64,000 bases of DNA from Lachnospiraceae bacterium. Lineage in GTDB: Bacteria; Bacillota; Clostridia; Lachnospirales; Lachnospiraceae. The stretch covers positions 36,730 through 100,729 of the forward strand of contig JAFQOE010000020.1 in NCBI GenBank assembly GCA_017395635.1, in the 5' to 3' direction. This document shows, in pieces, positions 17,035 through 26,285 of the stretch (the stretch's first letter is position 1; every line of letters begins with the position of its first letter). The translations under genes and the position numbers were made by a program. Below the pieces are notes generated by a model, which was not told the origin of the DNA, made no database searches, and saw only the letters and a program-made list of their open reading frames with translations.

Positions 17035-17316
17035 TTATTTGATAGTTTTACTTCGAACATCTTTAATTGGAATATTCGCAAACAGGGCTGGAACGCTTCC
17101 GTTTCCCTCTTGAGATTCTGTCTGGGTTATCTGAATATCAAGTCCTGAAGCATCAATTTCCATGTACCTTGAAATGACTTCAATAATATCATTCTTAATT
17201 TGTTCCATAACATCCGGAGAACAATTGGCTCTATCGGATACTAATAGTAGCTTGAGACGGTCTTTTGCATAGTCACTAGATACTTTTCTTTTGTAAAAAA
17301 AATCTAATAAACTCAT
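17035..17316 (-). CDS. minE: MinE, topological specificity factor
   Basis: Stimulates MinD ATPase and drives MinCD away from midcell. Of 93 residues, the N-terminal part (MSLLDFFYKRKVSSDYAKDR then LKLLLVSDRA) contains the membrane-targeting and MinD-contact helix. The C-terminal dimerisation part includes IIEVISRYMEID and LDIQITQ. GGAG eight bases upstream supports the ATG. It follows minC and minD in order. The organism also has DivIVA (9622), the alternative Min spatial cue in Bacillus. Confidence 0.95.
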   Translation of the reverse strand: MSLLDFFYKRKVSSDYAKDRLKLLLVSDRANCSPDVMEQIKNDIIEVISRYMEIDASGLDIQITQTESQEGNGSVPALFANIPIKDVRSKTIK

Positions 17317-17366
17317 ACTCGACTCTCCAATCGCAATTATTAAGCTGTCTTAATTAGTTCTACTTA

Positions 17367-18155
17367 TTAGGATTTTTTGAACAATCTGGACAATCTTTTT
17401 AAGAATCCGGAGTCCGTCAAATCCAAAAATTCTACATTTTCACCAATTACTCTTTTGCATATATTCATATAGGCTTTTCCGGCAAGAGAATCATCTCCTA
17501 CCAAAGGCTGTCCCTGATTTGTAGAAATGACAATACTCTCATCATCCGGGATTGCGCCAATCAAATCAATTGCCAAAATCTCAACTACATCATCTATGGA
17601 CATCATTTCTCCACGTTTAACCATATCCATACGAATGCGATTGACAATTAGGTCGATTTTACAAATGGAATTGGATTCTAATAAACCAATGATTCTATCA
17701 GCATCACGAATGGAAGATACTTCAGGAGTTGTTACTACTAAAGCGCGGTCTGCTGCGGCAATTGCATTTTGAAATCCTTGTTCAATACCGGCAGGACAAT
17801 CTAAAATCACATAGTCAAATTCTTCTTTTAATTCTTCTACGAGTTTTTTCATTTGTTCCGGTGTCACAGCAGATTTATCTTTGGTTTGTGCAGAAGGTAA
17901 TAAAAACAGATTCGGTGTGTTTTTATCTTTGATTAATGCTTGTCTATAGCGACAGGTACCTTCTACTACATCAACTAAATTGTATACGATACGATTTTCC
18001 AAACCCATAACAACATCTAAGTTTCTCAAACCGATATCTGTATCGACTAATACAACTTTCTTTCGTAATTGTGCTAAACCGGTACCGATATTAGCGGATG
18101 TGGTTGTTTTTCCTACACCACCTTTTCCTGATGTAATAACGATTACTTCACACAT
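17367..18155 (-). CDS. minD: MinD, septum-site ATPase
   Basis: Membrane-binding ATPase that recruits MinC. It has the deviant Walker A motif GKGGVGKTT (residues 10-18), DTDIGLRNLDVVMGLE, FDYVILDCPAGIE (Walker B) and TTPEVSSIRDADR. The C-terminal amphipathic helix FLKRLSRLFKK (about 250-261) is the membrane-targeting sequence. The 262-residue length is typical. GGAGG is six bases before the ATG. Confidence 0.97.
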   Translation of the reverse strand: MCEVIVITSGKGGVGKTTTSANIGTGLAQLRKKVVLVDTDIGLRNLDVVMGLENRIVYNLVDVVEGTCRYRQALIKDKNTPNLFLLPSAQTKDKSAVTPEQMKKLVEELKEEFDYVILDCPAGIEQGFQNAIAAADRALVVTTPEVSSIRDADRIIGLLESNSICKIDLIVNRIRMDMVKRGEMMSIDDVVEILAIDLIGAIPDDESIVISTNQGQPLVGDDSLAGKAYMNICKRVIGENVEFLDLTDSGFLKRLSRLFKKS

Positions 18156-18188
18156 ACTTTTCCTCCATAATCCCTATTAAATAATATC

Positions 18189-18213
18189 GTAACGACTTGC
18201 AAGAAATCATTAC
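18189..18213. repeat. Possible degenerate copy of the GTAAC hairpin repeat
   Basis: A 25-base imperfect inverted repeat beginning GTAACGA and ending TCATTAC, with a palindromic CTTGCAAG centre. It begins with the GTAAC arm of the repeats at 9006, 25204 and 50638 and, like them, lies at the 3' end of a minus-strand gene (minC). The centre differs, so membership is uncertain. Confidence 0.4.
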
Positions 18214-18221
18214 ATAATATA

Positions 18222-19010
18222 CTAGATTGCAGTTTTTGACACACGTTCAATAGAAATCTGGTCATTGACTATAGTTGCAATCATTGCATCATCCTTTTTG
18301 GATTTCGGTATTTTTTTGGTATCTGAACTATTGGCAACAATATCTGCAATTTGAATGCGTATAGGTGACATAGACAATGCCATAACAAAAGCATTTTTAT
18401 TACCATCCTGTCCTGCATAGGCACTTCCTTTCAGAGAACCAATTACGACTACATTTCCGTTGGCAGTGACTGTTGCTCCGGGATTCACATCACCAATAAT
18501 GACAATAGATTCTTTTGCGTCTAAACTTTGTCCGGAACGTAATGTTCCTTTATAAAACAAACCGTTATTCTCCGATAAATGATTCGATTGCAAGACAGAT
18601 TCATTATAATATTCCTGTTGCACATCCGTTAAAAATAAGTCTTCCGTATCGAATAGGTTTGAATTGTCTAAATGAATGTCCTTAATGTTCTTTTGTTCTA
18701 ACTCATCTATAGCTTTTGCGGTTTGTATAATATCAAAAAATGTAGCTTCTACGTCATTATTATGATCCATAACATACTGTATGTTAAGTTTGGAATTGGT
18801 TGTAATAACATGCAATAATTCATCCATCTCTTCGTTGGACAATTCACGTCCTTGAAAAGTCACAGCAAGTTGTTTGTCACTATCAAAGAATTCTTCAGCA
18901 TTTTCCAGTTTGATAGATAAGTCTTTGGACAATTGCGAAAATTCAATTTCTTTATCTAGTACGATTGTAATGCCGTATTTGTTTCCTTTGATAATGACTG
19001 TATTTTTCAT
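18222..19010 (-). CDS. minC: MinC, septum inhibitor
   Basis: Inhibits FtsZ polymerisation away from midcell. The N-terminal domain (about 1-105) starts NTVIIKGNKYGITIVLDKEI. The C-terminal beta-helix domain (about 150-220) shows GTLRSGQSLDAKESIVIIGD, VNPGATVTANGNVVVIG and LKGSAYAG, then FVMALSMSPIRIQIADI, the surface that binds MinD. The linker is longer than in E. coli, and about 25 residues follow the beta-helix. GAGGTA lies five bases before the ATG. It is first of the minCDE set, directly after mrdA. Confidence 0.93.
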   Translation of the reverse strand: MKNTVIIKGNKYGITIVLDKEIEFSQLSKDLSIKLENAEEFFDSDKQLAVTFQGRELSNEEMDELLHVITTNSKLNIQYVMDHNNDVEATFFDIIQTAKAIDELEQKNIKDIHLDNSNLFDTEDLFLTDVQQEYYNESVLQSNHLSENNGLFYKGTLRSGQSLDAKESIVIIGDVNPGATVTANGNVVVIGSLKGSAYAGQDGNKNAFVMALSMSPIRIQIADIVANSSDTKKIPKSKKDDAMIATIVNDQISIERVSKTAI

Positions 19011-19062
19011 TGAACTACCTCGTAAAATAAATTACATCCTCAAAATGTATATAAGTTCGAAA

Positions 19063-21915
19063 TTAGTCGGCCATATTAACATTACCGGTAATAGATGCAT
19101 TTTCAAGTTTTTCCGGATCGAAATAATATGCATAAATGAAACCGGCAAGCTCTTCTGCATTACCAGAAGAATAACCATAAGGGATAACTGTTGTTACAGA
19201 AATTTCCGGATTAACAAAAGGCGCATATGAAACAAATAGCGCATGAGCCGGTCTTGCAAGGTTTTCTTCCGCTGTTCCTGTTTTACCAGCAACATCAACA
19301 TTTATCTTATTAATTAACATATTTTCATCGGTATGCTCCTCTACAACACGACGCATACCATTATGCACAGTACGCCATAAATTGGTATCGATATCCACTG
19401 TTCCGTGGACGTTATGAGGGTTTTCATAGGTTGTCGTACCCTCTAAATTCTTAATTTCTTTGATAATACTTAAATCATAGCATGTACCATTTGTAGCAAT
19501 GGTATTCACATATCTAGCCAACTGTGTTGGGGTATAGGAATTCGTACCCTGTCCTATAGCACTACGAATAACGGTTTCATCTGATACTTTTGGAGAAATT
19601 TCATCTAATTCAATACCTGAATTCGTATCTAATCCGAAAAGGGATGCGTATTTAGATAATTTTTTTAATCCATCTGAATCAGAGAAATTATCTTCGCCAC
19701 CACCTAAACGATAACCAACTTCATAAAAGAAGTAGTTACAAGAAACTTCTAATGCTTCTTCAATTCCGATTTCACCATGTTTTCCAGGATAATACCAACA
19801 TTTTGGAGGTGGATCTGTTTCAGTAAAAATACCTTCTGCATCAATTACAGTATCTAATTCGATAGCACCTTCTTCTACACCGGCAATAGTTGTTAACATC
19901 TTATAGGTAGAACCTGGTGCGGTTCTTTGTTGAGTTGCACGATTGTAGAGTGGTTTTGTTTTGTCTGAAATTAATTTTGCATAATATTTTGAATCAACAG
20001 AGTTGGTAAGCATGTTATTGTCATAGCTTGGATAACTTACCATAGCCAGTATTTCTCCGGTATCTACGTCGGTCACAACTACAGAACCCTCACAAGGATC
20101 AAGGGCTAATTGCGCAGGTGTTATTTCAAGATTATATAGTTTCATACGGATAAATTGGTATGCTGACATTTCGCCAGTTACAAAACTAGTAAAATCTCTA
20201 TCTTTTTCTTTGTCCAATATTCCTTGTTCGAACATGATATATATTACCTGCTCACCACTGACATTATTAGATTTTAGCATATATTTCATGATTAATTTGT
20301 CGAATTGTGTATCGTCTTTTAGAATATTTTGAATATATTCTACTAAAGCATTATACACCTCTTGTGAATCATAATAATCACTAGTTAAATCAAAAGAGGA
20401 TATGTCAATAGCCCCTTGATTAATGGCATATTGCAAATAAGTTCCTAATGAAATGTTACCAGCAACATACTCTTTGTATGTTTCATCTGTACTTGGAACG
20501 GTTTTGGTATTGTAAATTGCGTTTGCTGCCAATGTACTATAGATATATTCTATATATGCAGTATATTCATTATCTAAGTTATTAATAGCAGTATTCTCAC
20601 GTGTAAGAATTGCATGGATGCGAGATAAAACATATTCCCTGGTTGAATTTAATGTATTATTAACTGTTGTTTCATATGGTCCTGCATTTGCACTCGATAA
20701 ATGTGTAATGTCTAAGGCATTATTATCAAACAAAGCATAATATACATCTGTTATAGGAATTCGTTTATCGTTGATTTTGTTGTCCTCATCCACTTCTTCG
20801 TTTGTCATATTGGCAAGTAATACACTTGCAATTTCTTTTTCTAAAGTATCATAGCAATACTTTTGCAATTCCGAATCAATGGTTAAGTAAATGTCTTCTC
20901 CTGCTACGGAATCTTCTGTGTTGGTTCGGTCAATAATCTTACCTAAATTATCAACAAATATTTCTTCGATACCATTTTTTCCGCGAAGTGTACTTTCGTA
21001 TTTTTGCTCTAACCCTGTCTTACCAATCATATCGTTACTGCCATATTGATTCTTTTTAGACAGCTCTTCATTGTATTCTTTCATTTCTTCAGGAGAAATT
21101 GCACCAATGTATCCGATAATATGCGCAAAATATTCTGAATCGTTATACACACGTATAGAATCTACAACAACATTGATACCCATTAAATCTGCACTGTGTT
21201 CATTCAATTCAGCAACGCTTTCATCGCAGATATCCATTGCGATTGTAACAGAAATATATTGTTGAAAACGGTTCAACCACAAAGCATAACGAACCTCAAG
21301 AATCTTCAATGCTTCTTCTAGGTCATAATGTTCCTTTATGTCGAAATACTTGTTGCCTGCTAAAAGGTCAAACACTTGCTGTGCAGTCATATTCTGTTGT
21401 TCCTCAGTCAAATCTTCATATGAAGATTTGCCAAATACTTCAGCAAGGAAATGTAGTCTTTCCGAATCGGAAGTGTTGCCGTAGGTAAGTTTACCTGTTC
21501 TACTAAGAGAAATAGGAAAATCAATACTGATAGTATCACCGTTTTCCTCTAGTATCTTAATTGTGCGAGATACAACAGAATTCTTTAAAATGTTTTCTGA
21601 TACATTGTTTTCCTCTGCTACTTCAGTCAGTTTGGCACTGTTCTCGAAAGTAACAGAATACGCAAGTTGATTATAGGCTAAAAGTTTGCCTTTGCAATCA
21701 TATATATTACCTCTGGCAGCTTCTACTGTAAGTGTTTTCTTAGATTTGTAGGTGAAGTTATTCATATGTTCTTCACCTTCTATAATTTGTAATGTAAAAA
21801 GTCTTCCAATCAACAGTGAAAACAAAATAAACATTATAGTTGTTAAAACAAATAAGCGATGTGATACATATTCAATTATATATTCTTTCATTGCTCGAAA
21901 GAGATCTTTAATCAT
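19063..21915 (-). CDS. mrdA: Penicillin-binding protein 2 (class B transpeptidase) with large insertion
   Basis: Elongation-specific D,D-transpeptidase that cross-links peptidoglycan with RodA. One N-terminal membrane helix (about 21-43) is followed by the dimerisation domain (ARGNIYDCKGKLLAYN) and the transpeptidase domain. Active-site motifs are S669 in GSTYK, S725-x-N in VSCNYFF and K878 in AGKTGTAEE. At 950 residues it is about 250 longer than usual. The extra segment (about 355-600, rich in Tyr, Asn and Thr) splits the beginning of the transpeptidase domain, between DSELQKYCYDTLEKEI and PCEGSVVVTDVDTGE. The start overlaps mreD by 8 bases. Confidence 0.94.
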   Translation of the reverse strand: MIKDLFRAMKEYIIEYVSHRLFVLTTIMFILFSLLIGRLFTLQIIEGEEHMNNFTYKSKKTLTVEAARGNIYDCKGKLLAYNQLAYSVTFENSAKLTEVAEENNVSENILKNSVVSRTIKILEENGDTISIDFPISLSRTGKLTYGNTSDSERLHFLAEVFGKSSYEDLTEEQQNMTAQQVFDLLAGNKYFDIKEHYDLEEALKILEVRYALWLNRFQQYISVTIAMDICDESVAELNEHSADLMGINVVVDSIRVYNDSEYFAHIIGYIGAISPEEMKEYNEELSKKNQYGSNDMIGKTGLEQKYESTLRGKNGIEEIFVDNLGKIIDRTNTEDSVAGEDIYLTIDSELQKYCYDTLEKEIASVLLANMTNEEVDEDNKINDKRIPITDVYYALFDNNALDITHLSSANAGPYETTVNNTLNSTREYVLSRIHAILTRENTAINNLDNEYTAYIEYIYSTLAANAIYNTKTVPSTDETYKEYVAGNISLGTYLQYAINQGAIDISSFDLTSDYYDSQEVYNALVEYIQNILKDDTQFDKLIMKYMLKSNNVSGEQVIYIMFEQGILDKEKDRDFTSFVTGEMSAYQFIRMKLYNLEITPAQLALDPCEGSVVVTDVDTGEILAMVSYPSYDNNMLTNSVDSKYYAKLISDKTKPLYNRATQQRTAPGSTYKMLTTIAGVEEGAIELDTVIDAEGIFTETDPPPKCWYYPGKHGEIGIEEALEVSCNYFFYEVGYRLGGGEDNFSDSDGLKKLSKYASLFGLDTNSGIELDEISPKVSDETVIRSAIGQGTNSYTPTQLARYVNTIATNGTCYDLSIIKEIKNLEGTTTYENPHNVHGTVDIDTNLWRTVHNGMRRVVEEHTDENMLINKINVDVAGKTGTAEENLARPAHALFVSYAPFVNPEISVTTVIPYGYSSGNAEELAGFIYAYYFDPEKLENASITGNVNMAD

Positions 21916-22420
21916 GAACTTCTACCTCTTTGCTTTTTTTGAGACGTAAATTAATACGTACTAATAGTTTGTAGAAAAATAAAGTAATTAATATTGTATA
22001 TAACATCTCCGGAAGTATCAGAGTGATTAGATACTCTCCAAAGTCTAATCGATTTCTTAACAAAAAATAGATCAGATATATCAATATATTGTAAATCAAA
22101 TCATTCATTGAAATCATTATCATCGGTAACAATACATCTTCTACATAATAAATTCTGTGAAAGAAACCGTTAATATATCCCATAGTCATATAAATTAATG
22201 CATATGGTCCTAATACTGTTCCAAAGAAAATATCAATTAATAAACCGGAGAAGAATCCGACTAGCATTCCTTCTTTTCGACCACGCATTAAACCAAAGGA
22301 CATCGTTACAATCAAAAGTAAGTTGGGTACTACGCCTGCCAAAGAAAGGTAATGAAACAAGGTTGATTGCAGTATAAAACATATAATGATAATAAATCCA
22401 ATTGTAATACAGCGTTTCAT
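21908..22420 (-). CDS. mreD: MreD, rod-shape determining membrane protein
   Basis: Integral membrane subunit of the elongation complex. The 170 residues form about five hydrophobic helices with the family feature LMRGRKEGMLVGFFSGLLID and GPYALIYMTMGY. GGAG eight bases before the ATG. It lies between mreC (3-base gap) and mrdA (8-base overlap), so translation is tightly coupled. Confidence 0.92.
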   Translation of the reverse strand: MKRCITIGFIIIICFILQSTLFHYLSLAGVVPNLLLIVTMSFGLMRGRKEGMLVGFFSGLLIDIFFGTVLGPYALIYMTMGYINGFFHRIYYVEDVLLPMIMISMNDLIYNILIYLIYFLLRNRLDFGEYLITLILPEMLYTILITLFFYKLLVRINLRLKKSKEVEVHD

Positions 22421-22423
22421 ATA

Positions 22424-23518
22424 TTATTCTCCATTTGTTCCCTCGGATGGGGTGTCTTCGTTATCGGATTCTTGATTACGAACAGTATCTTCTTCTGATG
22501 TGTTTGCTTCTGTTGTTGAGGGTGGTTCGGTTGTATTTGCCTCGGTTGAGTTTGCTTCAGTTGTGTTTGCTTCAGTTGCCGGAGGTGTTTGTGTTGTATT
22601 TGCATTGGTATTAGAAGATGGTTCTTGTGTATTGGTTATATTATCATAAATATTCTTGTTCGTTGAATTAATATTCAAATCAGACTTCATATCTAAAATG
22701 ACAAGTACTTCCTGGAGATTGGTAAAATCAACAACAGGAAGACATTTGGCTGATTTGGTTAAATTATTAGCATCCATCTCTACTTCTGTGATATATCCGA
22801 TTAATAAACCTGGTAAAAACTTATCACTTACATGAGAAGTAACAAGTTCCGCTCCTTCTTCTATGATATCGGCTTTGTTAATATAACCAACATTGATATA
22901 TCCATCTTTCATATGAGATAAGTCACCTGCTACAGTACATAATGTTTCTGTGCCGGAAATAGCAGCACTTACGTTGCTGTTATCATCAATAATAGCACGT
23001 ACTTTAGAGTAATTACTTCCCACCTCTGTAACAATACCAGCTAAACCACTACCTGCTAGAATATTGCATCCAACTTTAACACCATCTTTTTCCCCTTTAT
23101 CAATTACAAAAGTAGAAAACCAATTCGTGGAATCTGTTGCAATGACTCTGGCACCTATAGTGTTGTATTGTACATATTGTTCTTTAAGTGCAAGTAACTC
23201 TTGTAAACGATGAAGCTCATAGCTTTCCTGTTCATATATCTTAATCTGTGCAATATATTCTTCCATTTTCTCTTGTAGTTGTGCATTTTCTTCAAGGAGT
23301 TCTTCTTTCTCACGACTATCAAGAACACTATCGAATATGGTAGAACCAACCTTATTCACACCAGACTGCATCGGGGTAATAATTGTGCTGGTTAAAGCTT
23401 TCAATGGGGAAAAACGATCCTCAAATAATACAGATAAAAATAACATAATAAAGCAAATTACCGCCAAAAATAAATAGATATATTTTGGTGGAATTTCTCG
23501 TTTGTCACGAAAATTCAT
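22424..23518 (-). CDS. mreC: MreC, rod-shape determining protein with low-complexity tail
   Basis: Bitopic scaffold that links PBP2/RodA to the cytoskeleton. It has an N-terminal membrane helix (about 12-30), a coiled coil (about 65-105, KEELLEENAQLQEKMEEYI) and two beta-barrel domains (IDKGEKDGVKVGCNIL, GLAGIVTEVG, VSAAISGTETLCTVAG, LPGLLIGYI). After about residue 300 a tail of TTEAN-type repeats and acidic residues extends the protein. mreB, usually just upstream, is missing here; a DUF4321 gene takes that place. AAAGGA precedes the ATG. Confidence 0.94.
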   Translation of the reverse strand: MNFRDKREIPPKYIYLFLAVICFIMLFLSVLFEDRFSPLKALTSTIITPMQSGVNKVGSTIFDSVLDSREKEELLEENAQLQEKMEEYIAQIKIYEQESYELHRLQELLALKEQYVQYNTIGARVIATDSTNWFSTFVIDKGEKDGVKVGCNILAGSGLAGIVTEVGSNYSKVRAIIDDNSNVSAAISGTETLCTVAGDLSHMKDGYINVGYINKADIIEEGAELVTSHVSDKFLPGLLIGYITEVEMDANNLTKSAKCLPVVDFTNLQEVLVILDMKSDLNINSTNKNIYDNITNTQEPSSNTNANTTQTPPATEANTTEANSTEANTTEPPSTTEANTSEEDTVRNQESDNEDTPSEGTNGE

Positions 23519-23532
23519 AACGTCACCATCCT

Positions 23533-23802
23533 TTAGATAAAGCGATATACAATGATACCGATTATTAATCCAATAATACTTGCAATATTAATTGTAATGG
23601 TTAATCCGAATGTTAATACTAATATTCCTAAATCTAGTACAACCGGGGATGTAAGTCCAAATGTGTTGCCATAAGCAAGCCAACTCAAAAAGCTTATATT
23701 AGATGCTAGTGTACCTAAATAACCACCTAATACAATGCCGCATAATAATATAACAACCAATACCCAATTATTCTTACGTGAATTACCAACTGCTCCTGCC
23801 AT
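23533..23802 (-). CDS. DUF4321 small membrane protein
   Basis: An 89-residue protein with two long hydrophobic segments (about 12-32 and 55-89) separated by a loop with LSWLAYGNTFGLTSPVVLDL. This matches the DUF4321 family found next to mreCD in Clostridia; its role is unknown. AAAGGAG eight bases upstream sets the start. It lies 14 bases upstream of mreC, which suggests a part in the elongation machinery. Confidence 0.85.
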   Translation of the reverse strand: MAGAVGNSRKNNWVLVVILLCGIVLGGYLGTLASNISFLSWLAYGNTFGLTSPVVLDLGILVLTFGLTITINIASIIGLIIGIIVYRFI

Positions 23803-23866
23803 GATTCAATCTCCTTTATCCTCATATAAAATCACATTCGATTATCATATCATAATTCATACATTT

Positions 23867-25159
23867 CTACAAGATTATGTTAATTAAGCCTTTTTTCTCT
23901 AATTGTGCTAATGACTTCATAATACCAAATTTGGCGTGATGATAGGATAATCCACCTTGGAAATATACGGTATAAGGCTCATGCATTGGTGCATCTGCAG
24001 ATAATTCAATCGATGCACCGGAAATAAATGCACCCGCAGCCATAATGACATCGCAATTATAACCAGGCATTGGCCATGGTGTTGGTGTAACGTGTGAATC
24101 AATTGGAGCTGCATATTGGATGCCTTCACAAAATGCAATTACTTTCTCAGGATCATGGAAGGTTACAGCCTGTATAATATCATGACGAGATTCCGTTGCA
24201 TTCGGTACACATTCAAAACCTAAACGTTCGTAGAGATTGGCTGCAAAGATAGCACCCTTAAGAGCTCCGTTCACAACTTGTGGAGCATTGAATAAACCTT
24301 GGAAAAAGTCTTTATTAACGCCTAATGTTGCACCTACTTCTGCACCAAGTCCCGGTGCTGTTAATCGATAATAGGCATTCTCAACACATTCCTTAGTACC
24401 ACAGATATATCCACCGATTGGTGCCAATCCACCACCCGGATTCTTGATAAGGGAACCGACTACCATATCTGCACCAACATTGGAAGGCTCATCCAGTTCT
24501 ACAAATTCTCCATAACAGTTATCGACCATACAGATAATGTTAGGATTAATATTCTTGATAAAGGAAATCAATTCTCCTATCTGTTTCACACTAAAGGTAG
24601 GTCTTGTAAGATAACCTTTAGAACGCTGGATGGTCATCATTTTAGTCTTGTCAGAAATTGCGTTCTTAATACCTTCATAATCAAAGGTTCCATCTTCTAA
24701 TAATTCCACTTGTTTGTAAGTTACACCATATTCAGCTAACGAACCTTTAGATGGTCGAATACCAATAATTTCTTCCATAGTATTGTATGGTTTACCAACC
24801 GGTGAAATCAACTCATCTCCAGGTCTCAAATTGGAAGATAAAGCTATAGCTAATGCATGAGTACCACAAGTAATCTGTGCACGCACTAAAGCTGCTTCCG
24901 TTCCGAAAATCTCTGCGTATACCTTTTCTAGGGCTTCACGTCCCATATCATTATATCCGTATCCGGTTGTAGGACCTAAATGTGCTTCTGAAATCTGGTG
25001 TTTTTGCATAGCAGACAACACCTTTAATTGATTACATTCTGTAACCTTATCCATCTCAGCAAAACGTTCTTTAAGAGATTCCTCAATTTCCTGACATAGC
25101 ATAAGAACTTCTTTCGAAATCCCCATTTGTTCATAAGCTTCTGTAATATGATTATGCAT
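23867..25159 (-). CDS. ynbB: PLP-dependent YnbB/aluminium-resistance family protein (methionine gamma-lyase-like)
   Basis: Fold-type I PLP enzyme of 430 residues. Visible features are HLGPTTGYGYNDMGREALE, RAQITCGTHALAIALSSNLR, the aspartate in ICMVDNCYGEFVE and the PLP lysine in VVGSLIKNPGGGLAP. It belongs to the family annotated as aluminium-resistance protein or methionine gamma-lyase family; the natural substrate is not established. The gene follows miaA, and in Bacillus ynbB also lies close to miaA, so the linkage is old. AAGGAG is ten bases before the ATG. Confidence 0.88.
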   Translation of the reverse strand: MHNHITEAYEQMGISKEVLMLCQEIEESLKERFAEMDKVTECNQLKVLSAMQKHQISEAHLGPTTGYGYNDMGREALEKVYAEIFGTEAALVRAQITCGTHALAIALSSNLRPGDELISPVGKPYNTMEEIIGIRPSKGSLAEYGVTYKQVELLEDGTFDYEGIKNAISDKTKMMTIQRSKGYLTRPTFSVKQIGELISFIKNINPNIICMVDNCYGEFVELDEPSNVGADMVVGSLIKNPGGGLAPIGGYICGTKECVENAYYRLTAPGLGAEVGATLGVNKDFFQGLFNAPQVVNGALKGAIFAANLYERLGFECVPNATESRHDIIQAVTFHDPEKVIAFCEGIQYAAPIDSHVTPTPWPMPGYNCDVIMAAGAFISGASIELSADAPMHEPYTVYFQGGLSYHHAKFGIMKSLAQLEKKGLINIIL

Positions 25160-25203
25160 AATGCAAATTCTCCTTCGCTATTGTATCTTAATATTGTTAT
25201 AGA

Positions 25204-25230
25204 ATAACTATTCAGTATCTTCATAGTTAC
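25204..25230. repeat. Dispersed 27-base hairpin repeat, copy 2
   Basis: A TAACTAT arm, centre TCAGTATCTTC and ATAGTTA arm form a perfect 7-bp stem. It shares 18 identical central bases with copy 1 (9006-9032) and lies 9 bases after the miaA stop. Confidence 0.7.
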
Positions 25231-25238
25231 CAGTTACG

Positions 25239-26216
25239 TTATATTATACATTTCTCTTGTAAATTCTCTAGCATGAATGTTAACATCTTATCTTCTGTCT
25301 CAAACAGATTCTTATCCACCCACGTTATAGCTTTTTCTCTGCGGAACCATGTAAGCTGACGCTTGGCAAAATGTCTGGTATCACGTTTCAAAATATAGAT
25401 GGATTCTTCTAAGCTGCAATCTCCTTGTAAGTAGGAAACAATCTCTTTGTAGCCTAAACCTTGCATAGAAACCATATCCGGTGTACAGCCGTAATCCAAC
25501 AATTTCTGTACTTCGTTTACCAATCCCTGTTCCACCATAATATCAATACGTTGCTCAATACGATTGTATAATACGGCTCTGTCATCGTTAAGAACAAAGT
25601 ATTCAAAGTTATACGGAGACTCTTTTTCTCGCTGTTCTTGATTATGCTGTGATATAGGATATCCTGTATCATGGTAAAATTCTAATGCACGAATCACCCG
25701 TTTTACATTGTTTTCATGAATTTCCTCATAGGATATTGGGTCGATATCTTTCAAACGCTCGTGTAAGGCATGGGCGCCATATTGCTCATATTCGGCGGTA
25801 AGCTCTGCGCGATATGCAGAAACTTCTGTATTCTCAAAGGCAATATCATACAATAAGGACTGAATGTAAAATCCTGTTCCACCAACCACAATTGGTATCT
25901 TGCCTTTCGCATAGATTTCTTCTAATGCCTGCTTGGCCATAGTCTGGAATGTAAATACATTGAAGTCTTCTTTGGGATCTAGCACATCAATCAGATAATG
26001 CTTAATCCCATCCATTTCGTTTGACATAATTTTAGCAGTTCCGATGTCCATATATTTGTACACCTGCATAGAATCTGCTGAAATCATTTCACCATTAATT
26101 GCTTTCGCTAATTTGATAGATAAAGCAGTCTTTCCTACGGCTGTAGGTCCGGTAAGAATGACTAAAGGTTTTTTTTGTATTAAATTGTCACTATGTTGTA
26201 CTGTTTTGTTTGTCAT
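25239..26216 (-). CDS. miaA: MiaA, tRNA dimethylallyltransferase
   Basis: Adds the isopentenyl group to A37 of tRNAs reading UNN codons, the step before MiaB in the pathway; miaB is 6.5 kb upstream in the same gene chain. The P-loop GPTAVGKTALS, DSMQVYKYMDIGTAK, HYLIDVLDPKE, VGGTGFYIQSLLYDI and QLTWFRRE are all present. The start is taken as ATG 26216 (325 residues) after GGAATATA; an in-frame TTG at 26228 overlaps that ribosome site. Confidence 0.96.
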   Translation of the reverse strand: MTNKTVQHSDNLIQKKPLVILTGPTAVGKTALSIKLAKAINGEMISADSMQVYKYMDIGTAKIMSNEMDGIKHYLIDVLDPKEDFNVFTFQTMAKQALEEIYAKGKIPIVVGGTGFYIQSLLYDIAFENTEVSAYRAELTAEYEQYGAHALHERLKDIDPISYEEIHENNVKRVIRALEFYHDTGYPISQHNQEQREKESPYNFEYFVLNDDRAVLYNRIEQRIDIMVEQGLVNEVQKLLDYGCTPDMVSMQGLGYKEIVSYLQGDCSLEESIYILKRDTRHFAKRQLTWFRREKAITWVDKNLFETEDKMLTFMLENLQEKCII

Positions 26217-26285
26217 ATTATATTCCAATCTTTGCTATATAAATGTCGAAATTAAATGTTATATGGCATACTTTTGCAATCATTA

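Noticed and set aside
22500..22600. CRISPR-like short repeat array
   Set aside because: The repeats are short, diverged and in frame within mreC, encoding TTEAN units; there are no spacers of even length.
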